From positions 2,852,001-2,916,000 of the forward strand of contig NC_079246.1 of the NCBI RefSeq assembly GCF_028009165.1: a stretch of DNA of 64,000 bases, written 5' to 3'. Shown here piece by piece: positions 11,022 through 22,162 of this stretch; the stretch's first letter is position 1; each line of letters starts with the position of its first letter. Source of the DNA: Akanthomyces muscarius (taxonomy: Eukaryota; Ascomycota; Sordariomycetes; Hypocreales; Cordycipitaceae). The translations under genes and the position numbers were made by a program. The notes beneath the pieces were generated by a model that saw nothing but the letters and a program-made list of their open reading frames with translations, was not told the origin of the DNA and made no database searches.

Positions 11022-11986
11022 CTACCGCGCCTTGATTTTTCGAATAACCACTTTTGCACCGTCCAGCTCCCAGCCAACGCCGTCTTTTTGCTTCAAATCG
11101 TTCCAGTCTGAGCTAGTTGCCGTCTCTAGATACTTCAAGTCGACGCCCAAGTACGCGCGTCCGAAGCATTTGAGTGTGTGAAGGCGTAAATCCGGTTCCG
11201 CCCACTCCATGACCCTGGCCCGATGTCCGTCAACTGCTTTGCGCACTCGGTGAAATAAGATGAAGTTGTCGTGAGCCAGGGCAGCAAGCGCATCATTGAC
11301 CTTTTTGTCACTAAGGGCGTATCTTTGTCGCAACGAATAGGCTTCCGAAAGCTCTCTCCGGCGGCATGCCGTGTCCAGTATCAAATAAGCGACAACCTCT
11401 TGGAACTCTATCAGCGTAAGGTTGTGCTCGGGGTGAATGTTTCGGAGCAAATGCAGAATGGCAGCATGATACGACTCTGGCTGCTTTACAAGGACGGCGA
11501 GGCGAATGCAGAATAAGTAGGCTTGAATGGCAAAGTCGTCGGTACGTTTGGAAGCCACAATGCCTTCGCGTAGTTTTCGAAGAGCCGACATGATGGTCGA
11601 CAGGGTTTTTGTGTTGGACGGCTGTTGTAGCGACTCGATACTCGCGGTATCGGGAATTACGATGCTATATGTGTTGTCTTCTTTTGTCTTGGGCTCCAGG
11701 CCGAGGGACGAGAATCGCCGGAGAAGCTCATCGCGCTCTCCTGCGTCAGAGCAAAAGCTCAAATAGCGCTCGGCGATAAGTTTATAGTAGTCTTCTTGCG
11801 CTTTGGCACTTTTCAACCTACCAAGGGGCATGTTAGAGCGACATCGTGGTTGCACGGCTTTTGTAGCTACCTCGTTTCGCCCTTGGATGGCAGCCCCATC
11901 TCCTCCAAAGGGTCCATTTGCACGGGTTTTAAACGGCCCCATTGCTTCGTCGGTCCTCTGAGCTCTTTACTTCTCCAAGATGCCAT
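11022..11986 (-). CDS. SAC3/PCI-like alpha-helical protein
   Basis: Two exons are inferred on the minus strand, 11871-11986 and 11022-11817, giving 303 aa. The 53-bp intron (donor GTAGCT, CTAAC branch, TAG acceptor) joins an N-terminal segment containing QWGRLKPVQMDPLEEMGLPS to LKSAKAQEDYYKLIAERY. A start at 11942 would read the intron as protein and is rejected. The C-terminal half is all-helical, with the pattern seen in SAC3/GANP and PSMD8/CSN8/eIF3k-type proteins (FQEVVAYLILDTACRRRELSEAY, then a helix-turn-helix-like NDALAALAHDNFILFHRV). That would suggest a role in proteasome, mRNA-export or translation complexes, but I cannot place it in one. It converges on the BTB gene. The gene model is good; the family call is tentative. 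Confidence 0.75.
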
Positions 11987-12099
11987 GCTAAAAAGCTTCA
12001 AGGATGCCTGTGGCCCGTCTGTCGCGTGTGGCTTTTAGTCGCAATGTATGCAGTCGGAGGTAGGGTGGGGTCGAGTGGCAACCATGTTTGCTGGGAACG

Positions 12100-12109
12100 T
12101 ACCTAGGTA
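12100..12109. repeat. TACCTAGGTA palindrome, copy 1
   Basis: Perfect 10-bp palindrome in the region upstream of the SAC3-like gene. Confidence 0.8.
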
Positions 12110-13200
12110 GGCATTCCCAGCATGCCTGTCTAGGCTGGTAACGTTGGCTTGTAACTAGCCACGCAGATCTCAGACCGTCACCAGGCTGCATCAGCACCCA
12201 GTTATAAAACACAGAATAACATTTGCCTCAAGTATGAGATGTAAGCACCCCCGGCACAGTCTTTTACTTTTACGTTGCCTCGCAGCGCTCAATTGTCATC
12301 CTGGCGCGTCGCTGTCAATGGCCGCCGGGCCTGCAACAAAGCATGAGCCATCCTTATTACACGACTTATCTACGTGCAATTGTCCTTGTTTGACCGCCTA
12401 CGATGGAAATCTGTGCTTTTTCCAGATATCACAGTTATATCAATACCACTTTTTTTTTCCCCAAGTTCTCGGCCCGGCCAAGGCCAGGGTGGAGTGCAAG
12501 CCAGCCTTGATGGGGCGTCTCTTATCAGCTCGACTTTGGAGGGATAACAAAGTCAGCTATTAGTAGGAAGGCGCGGAAGGCACCTATTTTCACGGCACTC
12601 CGTAAAGCGAGCTACCTAACCTCATGTACCAACAAGAGCTTGGCTGTTCTCAACAATTTGCATAACCCGTGTCAGCTTTTCATCCCTTATGCGGGCGCAC
12701 GAGATGGTGTCCGATCTTGTCGGGCCGTTTCTTGACGCTACACAAATATAGGATCCATCCCCAAAGATTGGCTTCTTGCTAACTACGGGGTGTTATTGGC
12801 CGTACGATTCAGATTGTGTTTGGCCACCATTGTCGATGCTGCGCATTCAGATAGCTGGCTGCCAGGCTTACTCGCATTGCCTTCGCTCCTAGAAAATATT
12901 CTGTTTGTCACGATGGTTTCATACACCCGTAAGGTAGTCAGCCATTGGTGGCACTAGCATTGGCATGATCGGGCATTAGCTAAAGTTTTCGTGCCTTGTT
13001 CCGCATGTTTCCGTTGAGCGCCCCGATGTGTCGGCTACCCCAGGGCCACAACAAGCCTCTGCGGCGCCCGTGATCCCGTCAAGTCAGTTAATTTTGCCTT
13101 TTCCCGCAGCAACGAACCCCGCAACGTCTTTTTCATCTTCTTCCTTCCATCTACACCAAGCTGTTTTCCTCTATACACCTTTTTATTTATTGACATTACC

Positions 13201-13659
13201 GTAAGTTTTCGCCCGTTTCGCATTTTGCATCACCCCACTTGCATTGGACAACACCAAAGGAGCTACCTATGCCGTTATGCCACCGAGCCCCCGCTGTCAA
13301 CGCACCTACGCAACGAGCAGCCGTCTACCTCGACGGCAAGCCTCTGCGCCCAGCACGTCTTCCTCCAGACCGACTCGAACATTACGAAATATGCAGTCAT
13401 GGAGAAATTGTGGACAGCATAGATGGCCATAGCTCCCAGGCAGACGGTGAAAAAGCCTCACGTCTCCTGGCTGTTGCGTCAGGATACCCCGCCAACCCCC
13501 CTACCAGAACATGGTGGTGGCATGTTGGTATCGATAAGCCCGCTACAAAAAACCCCGCGTCATGGTGCTGCGAGCCAATTTAACTGGCTACTCTACTTTT
13601 CTTATCGCAATTGAATTCTTGACAAAGCACCTTGTTGTCTGACTTCATTTCTACTCTAG
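13201..13659 (+). other. Probable 5' UTR intron of fba1
   Basis: A GTAAGT donor stands at 13201 directly after a pyrimidine-rich leader. A CTGAC branch site near 13639 precedes a TCTAG acceptor ending at 13659, 62 bp before the aldolase ATG. Leader introns are common in highly expressed glycolytic genes. This is inferred from splice signals alone. Confidence 0.5.
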
Positions 13660-13721
13660 TTGTTTAAAACCAGCTCGTCGGCCTCGAAATCAAGTCTACC
13701 ACGACCGCTACAACCGCAATC

Positions 13722-14957
13722 ATGGGTGCCACTGAAGTTCTGTCCCGCAAGTCCGGTGTCATTGTCGGCGATGACGTTCTCCGTCTCTTCGAGTACGCTC
13801 GTGAGAAGCAGTTTGCCATTCCTGCCATTGTGAGTTTTGGAAGTCCGAGCTCCAAACTTTGCACAACTAACCTCTCAGAACGTCACCTCTTCCTCCACCG
13901 TGGTCGCTTCTCTCGAGGCTGCCCGCGATGCAAAGTCTCCAATCATCCTTCAGATGTCTCAGGGTGGCGCTGCCTACTTTGCTGGCAAGGTACTGTCAAT
14001 CCCCAAGCTGCCGATTCTCCTACTGGCTATTCTGACCGTTTCTAGGGCGTTGCCAACGGTGACCAGTCTGCTTCCATTGCCGGCTCCGTTGCTGGTGCTC
14101 ACTACATCCGATCCATTGCCCCCGCCTACGGTGTCCCTGTCGTCCTCCACACTGACCACTGTGCCAAGAAGCTTCTTCCCTGGCTCGATGGCATGCTTGA
14201 TGCCGACGAGGCTCACTTCAAGGCCACGGGTGAGCCTCTCTTCAGCTCTCACATGATTGATCTTTCCGAGGAGCCTGTCGACTGGAACATTCAGACCACC
14301 GCCGCTTACCTCAAGCGCGCTGCGCCCATGAAGCAGTGGCTCGAGATGGAGATTGGCATCACTGGTGGTGAGGAGGACGGCGTCAACAACGAGGACGTTG
14401 ACAATGCCTCTCTCTACACTCAGCCCGAGGACATTCTCAACATTTACAACACTCTCTCCCCCATTTCTCCCTACTTCTCCATCGCTGCCGGTTTCGGCAA
14501 CGTCCACGGTGTCTACAAGCCCGGCAACGTCAAGCTGCACCCCGAGCTCCTTGGCAAGCACCAGGCTCACGTCAAGGCCGCCATTGGCTCCAGCAACGAC
14601 AAGCCTGTCTTCTTTGTCTTCCACGGCGGCTCCGGCTCTGGAAAGCAGGAGTACCTCGATGCCATCAGCCACGGTGTCGTCAAGGTCAACATGGACACCG
14701 ACATGCAGTTTGCCTACATGGCTGGCATCCGTGACTATATGCTGAACAAGAAGGACTACCTACTCACTGCTGTCGGCAATCCCGACGGGGACGACAAGCC
14801 CAACAAGAAGTACTTTGACGTAAGTATTGGTCATTTTCCTCCAGTGTGTGCCAGCTAACTCGTATAGCCCCGTGTCTGGGTCCGTGAGGGTGAAAAGACC
14901 ATGGCCAAGCGCGTTACCGTCGCGCTCGAGGATTTCAACAACGCCAACCAGCTGTAA
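13722..14957 (+). CDS. fba1: Fructose-bisphosphate aldolase, class II
   Basis: This zinc-dependent cytosolic enzyme splits fructose-1,6-bisphosphate into glyceraldehyde-3-phosphate and dihydroxyacetone phosphate in glycolysis, and works in reverse in gluconeogenesis. Four exons (13722-13829, 13879-13989, 14046-14819, 14868-14957) give 360 aa, the normal fungal length. All introns sit between codons. Visible class II signatures are VVLHTDHCAK with zinc-binding and catalytic HTDH at residues 108-111, the conserved EMEIGITGGEEDGV, the FGNVHGVYKPGNVKL block and the phosphate-binding FVFHGGSGS, followed by VVKVNMDTDMQ. Strong codon bias toward C-ending codons fits high expression. It converges on the oxysterol-binding protein gene. 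Identification is secure. Confidence 0.97.
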
Positions 14958-15235
14958 TTGCTCTTCGTTCACAAAGCGATACGTTATAAAATCAAAAGCC
15001 TAAAGTTGGCATAGTTGGGGAGTCTTGGAGATTGCATTTCGGGGTTGACGCCTAGTATCCAATAGTAATAAAAGGAATTACGCCAACAAACGCTGTGCGG
15101 GATATCAATGTGAACATCAGACCAGAAAATCACCAGCGTTCAATAACTTATGGATAATAATACAATCTAGCTGGGATCGGACCACCTTGGCACCTATTCA
15201 TGATTGGTTATTAGGGTCCGCATAATTTAGGCCGG

Positions 15236-16534
15236 CTATTGGCCCAACACTTCCTTTTCCAGCGTCGCAATCTGCTCTTCAGTCAGCTTTTCGGCATCAG
15301 CAGCCTCGGCCTTCTTAACATCAAATCTCCAGAGACCGCCAGTCTTGTCGCGCTCGCCGTCGAGGGCCACGCCTCCAACAGCACCGATCTGTTCCAGAAC
15401 AGGGTCGGTTGTGCCAACAGGTACAGCGGTGAAGTAGCGGCGCTTCCACGCGGTTTCTTCAGAGATCTCCTTGTGTCGCATAAGACGCTGCGCATTCTCG
15501 ATCTTGCCCTTTTCGGCCGAAACAGCGTCCATGTCGCCACTCTGGATACCAGCCGCAACCTTGGCCCAGGCGCGGCGCGACTCGAGCGGATGCTGCTTTT
15601 CCACAGGCGCCAGCTTGAGCTCCGTCTGCGCAGCCTTGGAAGCGTCATACTGGTCGACAAGAGTAGACTTGGAGTTTTTCTTGGCAGGTCCAGAGTAAAA
15701 CTCGAGCTTCTCATTCCATTGCCCCGTCGAGTTATACAACACATCCTTTTCCTTGCCGGTTGGGGTGACGGTTCCAATGACGGTATTCTTCTTTCCAGAA
15801 AGCCACCCCTTGCCGCTATACTCGATCTTGGTGCTAAAGCCGCTAGAGCTGGTGATGTGGCTGGTACCATCGAGCTCGACAAACGGGGCACCGAAGATAA
15901 GGCCCTCGATATGAAGAGAGGGCAGCGTAATCAGGTGGTGCTCAGGCTGCTTCTTGTCACCAACGGGAATAGTCAACACGGCATGGCCAATCTGCTTGAC
16001 GATGATTGTGCTGTGGAAAGTGGCCTTCTGCGCATTGTAGCCCTCGAGCTGGACGCCAGTTTTATCGTTGCGAATGCAGTAGGCGGTAGCAGGCGGGTGG
16101 TGGCTGACTTGTTCGGACACGAGGGTCGTCTTGCCAGCCTCATCATTCCAGGATCCCAGGAAGAGCTCGCCCAAAAACGGGTTCAGCGGCTTTTTTTCGT
16201 TGCCGAATTGCTCGCTACGGCTGGCGTACTGGTGCTTGAGCGTGGAAAGGAACCACTTGAGCACCAGCATGGAGCGCTTCGCGGCATCGGTCTCCGAGGC
16301 CGCGGCGACGAGGAGATTCGGGTGTGTAGACCAGTACGAGGAGAATTCGGTCAACGATTGCGACGACAGGATAAAGGGCGGGGCAGTTAAGGACGAGAGA
16401 TCGCCGTTGAAGGAGGCAATAGACTGGTAGGATAAGTCAGTGAGTGCACACGGCGCATATATCTTACACCATACCTTTAGGAAAGCAGACCAGCTGCCGC
16501 TGCCGGCCTGGGCCTGAGCTGTGGCGGAGGACAT
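15236..16534 (-). CDS. Oxysterol-binding protein (Kes1/Osh4-like)
   Basis: This cytosolic lipid-transfer protein exchanges sterol and PI4P between membranes. Two exons on the minus strand (16475-16534 and 15236-16423) give 415 aa. The 51-bp intron 16424-16474 (GTATGG donor, CTGAC branch, CAG acceptor) is in frame and free of stops, so the locus also reads as one 432-aa frame. The spliced form joins SWSAFLK to SIASFNGDLSSL as in the family. The hallmark EQVSHHPP lies at about residues 124-131, preceded by KKPLNPFLGELFLGSW. The protein is the short type with no PH, ankyrin or FFAT region, which points to the Kes1/Osh4 group. A large plus-strand frame over the same bases is a shadow. Confidence 0.93.
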   Translation of the reverse strand: MSSATAQAQAGSGSWSAFLKVWCKIYAPCALTDLSYQSIASFNGDLSSLTAPPFILSSQSLTEFSSYWSTHPNLLVAAASETDAAKRSMLVLKWFLSTLKHQYASRSEQFGNEKKPLNPFLGELFLGSWNDEAGKTTLVSEQVSHHPPATAYCIRNDKTGVQLEGYNAQKATFHSTIIVKQIGHAVLTIPVGDKKQPEHHLITLPSLHIEGLIFGAPFVELDGTSHITSSSGFSTKIEYSGKGWLSGKKNTVIGTVTPTGKEKDVLYNSTGQWNEKLEFYSGPAKKNSKSTLVDQYDASKAAQTELKLAPVEKQHPLESRRAWAKVAAGIQSGDMDAVSAEKGKIENAQRLMRHKEISEETAWKRRYFTAVPVGTTDPVLEQIGAVGGVALDGERDKTGGLWRFDVKKAEAADAEKLTEEQIATLEKEVLGQ

Positions 16535-17311
16535 GTTAATGCGGGGTGTTGCGATGGCGGGGTGAAGCTAGAGAGTATGGTAAAGCGACAACGGATATTA
16601 GGTATGTAGGAGGTGAGTTTTCCAGAGCGCTGTGATGGGTGGCGAGGCGGAGCTGTATATTCCCTAATGATGCACGGGGCGGTGCAAATAGTTGAAGTTG
16701 GACGGTCAAACAGTTTGATGGGCTAGACCGCATGTTGCCCACGCGACTCTCCCCACTTTCATTCTTGCCATGCGCAACGCACCTACGGATGGCGATCATC
16801 ATCGGTGACGCAAATGAAGATGCGCCACCGGAATTCCTGCATTTTTGCTACCGCAATTCATGATGGGTTACCGGCGACTAACACATAGATAATACTTACA
16901 CCAGCTCGTTTTTCTCTGTTTTCAGCGGATGAGCTTGTGCGCTGGCGTGTTGTGCTATTAAAGGCAGCTCAAATTCTTTGTCTCAAGTAGTTTCTAACGC
17001 TTTGATAACTTTATTAACATTTTTATCGGTGACTGTGTCGTTCTTTTGGTGATATCATAGATGCAGCGGTTCATACCCATGTATGCGCAACCAGACATGA
17101 TGTCAGTGGGGCCGCCATCTCGCAGCTCATCAGCTAAGTTAGCACTGATCTGCCTCCTCCACATCACATCACTATCAAATTGCCAGGCCTTCCAGCTACT
17201 CTCCGCGCCGACAAAAGGACCTCCGCCACAGGCATCACTCTGGCTGGTATTTTCTGGAATCGGGCGGCTTCGGAGCCACCCAGGGTTGCCGCGCAGCGCC
17301 AGCCTGTAACC
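16535..17311. promoter_or_regulatory. Divergent intergenic region
   Basis: This 777-bp region between the OSBP gene and the MIX23-like gene should hold two divergent promoters. An AT-rich stretch at 16990-17060 lies upstream of the right-hand gene. No gene is seen. Confidence 0.5.
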
Positions 17312-17923
17312 ATGGTTCCATCCCCTACGACGCCGCAGCTGTCGCCACAGTTCTGCTTCTCGACAAGTACATTGCGAGGTTTGTCGCGAGCCTACCGTTC
17401 CAAGCCCAAACTAACAAGTACAGGATTCTTACGATTCTCGCGCTCAACCGTCGACGACACAATTAGCCAAAATCTGAACGCTCTGGTGACACCCGCTCGC
17501 GCCGGCTTTGTTCCTCAATCGACCTGGCAAAGGACATCAAGATCACCGGGGAGAGATGTAAAGACCGAACGATGCACAGAGTTTCTCGACAAGGTTCTGT
17601 TTCCCGCATGGAGCTCTCGCACCCAGGTTTTCGAATACTGCGCCGCCGTCGCTTCGAGTCCTGACCCTGACGACCCAGAAGCAGCCTTGCGAGAGCTTCA
17701 AAAGGCAAAAGATAGCGAGCGAGTGATAGACGAGCGTCTAGATCCATACTCAGGACGGTTTTATCCTCGAGAGAGCCGAGCAGAGGCTTTGGCGTCGACA
17801 CTTCGCCAGGAGCGCATCATTGAGGATATAGTTCGCCACCGGACTTGGGAGGTAATTCGAGACCGTTGCGAGGCGCCGCCGAAAGACTGGCAAGCTGCCC
17901 TTGAGGCGCGGAAAAAGGAATAG
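17312..17923 (+). CDS. MIX23 / caffeine-induced death protein 2 family
   Basis: Two exons, 17312-17378 and 17424-17923, give 188 aa. The 45-bp intron has a CTAAC branch and lies in frame within an open stretch, so the start codon and junction had to be chosen by family pattern. The spliced N-terminus reads PQLSPQFCFSTSTLRGFLRF and continues RSTVDDTISQNLNAL. Conserved features are the cysteine pair in ERCTEFLDKVLFPAWSSR and FEYCAAVA, and a C-terminal RTWEVIRDRCEAPPKDW that matches the WKVFNERC end of human MIX23/CCDC58. MIX23 proteins are Mia40 substrates of the mitochondrial intermembrane space and support protein import. S. pombe Cid2 belongs to the same family. Function here is inferred by family. 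Confidence 0.85.
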   Translation: MVPSPTTPQLSPQFCFSTSTLRGLSRAYRSKPKLTSTGFLRFSRSTVDDTISQNLNALVTPARAGFVPQSTWQRTSRSPGRDVKTERCTEFLDKVLFPAWSSRTQVFEYCAAVASSPDPDDPEAALRELQKAKDSERVIDERLDPYSGRFYPRESRAEALASTLRQERIIEDIVRHRTWEVIRDRCEAPPKDWQAALEARKKE

Positions 17924-18507
17924 GCCAATTGTTCCTAGCAGCCAAGTGAATCTCAACTAGTATTTATGTACATTATTTATTTGTTTCTACTAGATTAGAA
18001 TTATAACGCATGACATATCGCGGACCTCACGCTCGCCAGGAAGGCTCACACTAGCCTGCGCGATTTCGAAGGAGCATTGGATCGGTAGGCTTTCAATTTG
18101 AAACTCCAATCTAAGATCCCAACTTCTGAAATATTTCAATGTACCAAATCATTGTGCACTTGCACTCAACGCCAGTGAGCCGCCGCCGCCCCACCACGGA
18201 CCACACACCTTCTCCGAGGATCCTCCGGGCACCAAAGCTATCGCACACCAGTCCACGGTTGCGCTCTACGTCTGTCCCTACCTCGACACTCAATTCTTAA
18301 CAGTCCGCAATCACCTGGGTGGTGAGATTCTTCTCTGAGCGTTTACACGGGGGTTTTTTTCTCCTCCTTTTCTCTGTGTTGTACGTGCTACAAAATTGAT
18401 TGTGCACGTCGGCTTTTGCAACTCGATTCACAAACCCCAATCGCCCGCTCCGATAGCCGCGGACACTCGAGCACCGCGTTCCTTCGATTCGCGATACTCC
18501 CGACACA
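17924..18507. promoter_or_regulatory. naa15 upstream region
   Basis: This spacer contains a pyrimidine-rich tract at about 18350-18382 shortly upstream of the NatA subunit gene, consistent with a core promoter. Nothing else is recognised. Confidence 0.45.
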
Positions 18508-21016
18508 ATGCCGCAGCAGCTCGCGGCCAAGGAGGCTGCCCAATTTCGGCAAGTCCTCCGCAGCTATGAGGAAAAGCAGTACAAGCGCGGCATCAAAACG
18601 GCGGATCTCATCTTGAAAAAAGTGCCCAAGCATGGAGAGACCATGGCCATGAAAGCCCTGATCCTCAATGGCCAAGGGAAGACGGAGGAAGCGTTTGCCC
18701 TAGGTAAAGAAGCCCTCCACGCCGACATGAAGTCTCACATTTGCTGGCACGTGTACGGTATCCTCTACCGGGCAAAGAAGAACTTTGAGGAGGCGGCCAA
18801 GGCCTACAAGTTTGCGCTCAGGCTGGAACCGACTTCGGCACAAATACAGCGTGATCTAGCTGCCCTCCAGATCCAAATGAGAGACTACCAGGGCTTCGTC
18901 CAGACCCGAAATGCCATGCTGCAGGCCCGCCCGCAGATGCGACAGAGCTGGACGGCCCTCGCCCTTGCCCACCACCTGGCCGGCAATCTGACCGAGGCAG
19001 AAAATGTCATCACGACCTTCGAGGACACACTCAAGACGAAACCCTCCCGCTACGATATGGAGCACTCCGAGGCCGTCATGTACAAAAACTCCATCATTGC
19101 GGAGCAAGGCGACTACAAGCGTGCGCTCGAGCATCTCGAGGCTGATGCCAACCAAAATCTCGACCGACTCGCCTTTCTCGAGAACCGCGCCGAATACCTG
19201 CTGAAGCTTGATCGCAAAGAGGAAGCCGTCAAGGCCTACCGAGCTCTTATTGATCGCAACTGCGAGCACGCGACATACTATACGAAGCTCGCCGAAGCGT
19301 TGAACATCGCAGAAAATGATTGGAAAGCCAGAAAGGCGGTTTATGACGAATATGCCGCCAAGTATCCGCGCTCTGATGCTGGTCGCCGAATTCCCCTAGA
19401 CTTTCTCAGCGGTGATGAGTTCCGCCAGGCCGCCAGCGACTATGTTACTCTGATGCTGAACAAGGGTGTGCCCTCGACCTTTGCCAACCTGAAGCACCTC
19501 TACTCGGACAAGTCGAAAAAGGATACCCTCTTGAAGCTTGTCGAACAGTACCTTGTCTCCCAGGAATCCGACTCGGCTAGCAAGGACAAGGGCGAGGCTG
19601 CCGCTCTATTTTACCTGGCCCAGCACCACAACTATCACATGAGCCGCGATCTGGCCAAGGCCATGGAGTACATTGAAAAGGCCATCGAAAAGGACAGCAA
19701 GAGCGTAGACTACCATATGACCAAGGCCAGAATTCTGAAACACAGCGGCAACCTACAGAAGGCCTCGGAGATGATGGACTATGCCAGAAGTCTAGACTTG
19801 AAGGATCGCTACATCAACAGCAAAGCCGCCAAGTACCAGCTTCGCAACAATCAGAACGAAAAGGCTCTCAAGACTGTCGGTCTGTTTACGCGCGCTGACA
19901 CTGTCGGTGGGCCTCTCGCCGACTTGCTAGACATGCAATGCATGTGGTTCCTGACGGAGGACGGCCGCGCCTATGCAAGACAGGGCAACACTGGACTCGC
20001 ACTCAAGCGTTTCCATCAGATTGCCAACATTTTTGACGTTTGGCAAGAGGACCAGTTTGACTTTCACGGCTTCTCTCTGCGCAAGGGTCTGATTCGTGCG
20101 TATATTGACATGGTGCGCTGGGAGGATCATGTCTTTGACCATCCCTTTTACACCCGTGCCGCCCTCGATGCCATTGGCATCTACCTAAACATGGCTGACA
20201 GGGCTGCCGCTGTTGCTGCCAATGGGAACGGCGAGGCTGACTCTGAGGAGCTGCTAGCCCAGAAAAAGGCGCTCAAGAAAGCCAAAAAGGAACAGCAGCG
20301 CATGGAGCGCGAGGCGGCCGAGAAGCAGGCCAAGCAAGACCCAAACAAGGCTGTTGGCCCCGAAGGTGAAGCTAAGAAGACGGATGAGGACCCTCTGGGC
20401 CTGACGCTGGCAGCCACCGCTGACCCTCTTGGTGCGGCCATGAAGCTTCTCTCCCCGATGCTGGAGGCGAGCCCCAAGAGCATCGAAGTGCAGCTGGCTG
20501 GTTTTGAAGTGTTTATTCGCAGAGGTATGTTTATTAGGGACATTCACAGAGTGTTGCTTGCTAACAAGTCTAGAAAAATACGCACTGGCCCTTCGCTGCC
20601 TGAATGCTGCCATTGCCCTTGACGGTAGTAACCCCAAGCTGCACGCCCAGATTGTCACCTTTGCCAAGACGCTCAAGACGGCTTCGGGTCTGCCACCCAA
20701 GGTTGTTGAGGTCCTCAAGGCCGAATTCAAGGCCGTGGATCTCGCCACGGACCTGGCCAAGTACACTGCCGACTATGAGGCGAAGCATAAGGACAGCATC
20801 CGCCACATCCTGTCATCCGTGGCCGCGCAACGCGCCTTAGACGGCAACAAGGGCACCAGCGATAAGCAGCTCACGGCTGCCCTGAACCTGCCCAGTACCA
20901 CCTTCACCGACGCGATCGAGGTGCTGGGCTCTTTGAGGAGCTGGAAGAGTGCCGAGGCGGAGGCCTTTCAGAAGGCGGCCCACGCCAAGTTTCCAGAGGC
21001 TACCAGGCTCGCCTGA
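18508..21016 (+). CDS. naa15: NatA N-terminal acetyltransferase auxiliary subunit
   Basis: This is the ribosome-anchoring auxiliary subunit of the NatA complex (Nat1/Naa15), which presents nascent chains with small second residues to the catalytic Naa10. Two exons, 18508-20524 and 20574-21016, give 819 aa. The 49-bp intron splits a Glu codon in IRREKYALALRCL. The protein is a long TPR superhelix, for example GETMAMKALILNGQGKTEEA, CWHVYGILYRAKKNFEEA and HHLAGNLTEAENVI. A Lys/Glu-rich coiled segment (ALKKAKKEQQRMEREAAEKQ, about residues 590-610) is typical of Naa15. The C-terminus carries two further helical repeats. The family resemblance is strong along the whole length. Confidence 0.95.
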
Positions 21017-22162
21017 AGCAAGCTGCGCGCGGCGCACAAGTGTAAGCGCTATCGGTGTCTAATAATGTAGGATGATCGAGGGCGAATGTCTCAAAACGGC
21101 GGCTGCTGTGCGCTTGAAGCTCGATGGCGTACGCGCGATCCTGCAGTTTTGGCTATAGCTCGAATAATTGTATACGCGAGACGACTCGAGTTTCGGTTAC
21201 GATATATGTCGGCGCGATACTTGTCGAAAAAGGTAGTATAGGGGGTTCTGGAGTACATAGCATACTGGGTATTGGAAGAAAAAATAAATCGCGTTTGTTT
21301 CATCGAGATTGGTATTTGCGGCGTGGGATGCAAGGATGATGGGTGCAAAGGGCAGTTGAGTTATAGTAGGGCCTTTGAATCCAAGTCCTATCGGGATTGC
21401 CTTCTCGAAAGGATTCGTATTCTTGTTGCACAGAATCCGCCGCCACAGTGGACAAGGAAGGACGCCATCCGCACCAGGTGGAAATAACAACCTCGGCTGT
21501 GGAGGGTGCAGGCGCTGTGCTGACAGTTGTTTATCACGCCGCACACCTGAGTAAAGATATGACTACCGGAGAAAGCAATGAAATGCCACTGTGGTCGGCC
21601 TTGTGTCCGTCGACGGTTGTGGCACGACCATACGAGCATCGCGGACCGCTGGCAGCCTTTTACGTTGCCTACCTACAGCAGTCTGGAGGTTCGTTTGCGC
21701 AGCATAGGTAGGTAACTGGCGTGGGCTGTCAGCTCTAGCGCTGCCGGTGTCCCAGCTGCCAGCCCGCCGTCCCACCCGGACCCCGGCAGGCCGAAGGCCC
21801 AGAAGCTTGGAAACGGAGCTTTGAACAAGTCCGCCGCTTCTTGATTCTACAATGCGTTATCAACCTCTCCGGCCTTGTCGCCAACCTACACTCGCTATTT
21901 CCACAGCTTGTTGCTGCTTTTTGTTCTTTCTGCTTTCTGTATCACTCCAAGCCGCGTTGCTTCCATCCTTTGCGCGCCACGCTAGTTAGCCCATTGCCCG
22001 TGTGACCCGATCGCCCAGCTTCAACCTGGAGCTCACCTCGGCCATTGCTTTTGACGCATTCTTTCTTGCGGGCCTGCAGGGACATTTCCCGACTTCTATC
22101 ACTCAGCGGACACCTCTACACATCTCTGCACCATTCGAATCTCCACCCAGCTTGTCGCCGCC
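21017..22162. promoter_or_regulatory. Intergenic region upstream of sphingoid kinase
   Basis: This 1.1-kb spacer has short frames on both strands without protein-like composition. AGGTAGGTA repeats occur near 21705-21715. A pyrimidine-rich leader precedes the ATG at 22163. Confidence 0.45.

Larger units (their letters stand above)
11987..13721. promoter_or_regulatory. Divergent region with fba1 promoter
   Basis: This 1.7-kb divergent region serves the SAC3-like gene and aldolase. A perfect TACCTAGGTA palindrome lies at 12100-12109. The right side is pyrimidine-rich (13130-13190), typical of strong fungal promoters near the transcription start. No additional gene is supported; short frames at 13035-13614 overlap the proposed leader intron. 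Confidence 0.5.

Noticed and set aside
11022..11942. 306-codon version of the SAC3-like gene
   Set aside because: It reads through a 53-bp intron; the start at 11986 gives a better N-terminus.
13974..14672. 232-codon minus-strand frame
   Set aside because: It is antisense to aldolase; its Val/Leu/Gly bias comes from the codon use of the real gene.
15239..16390. 383-codon plus-strand frame
   Set aside because: It is the mirror of the oxysterol-binding protein coding sequence, whose family motif is unmistakable.
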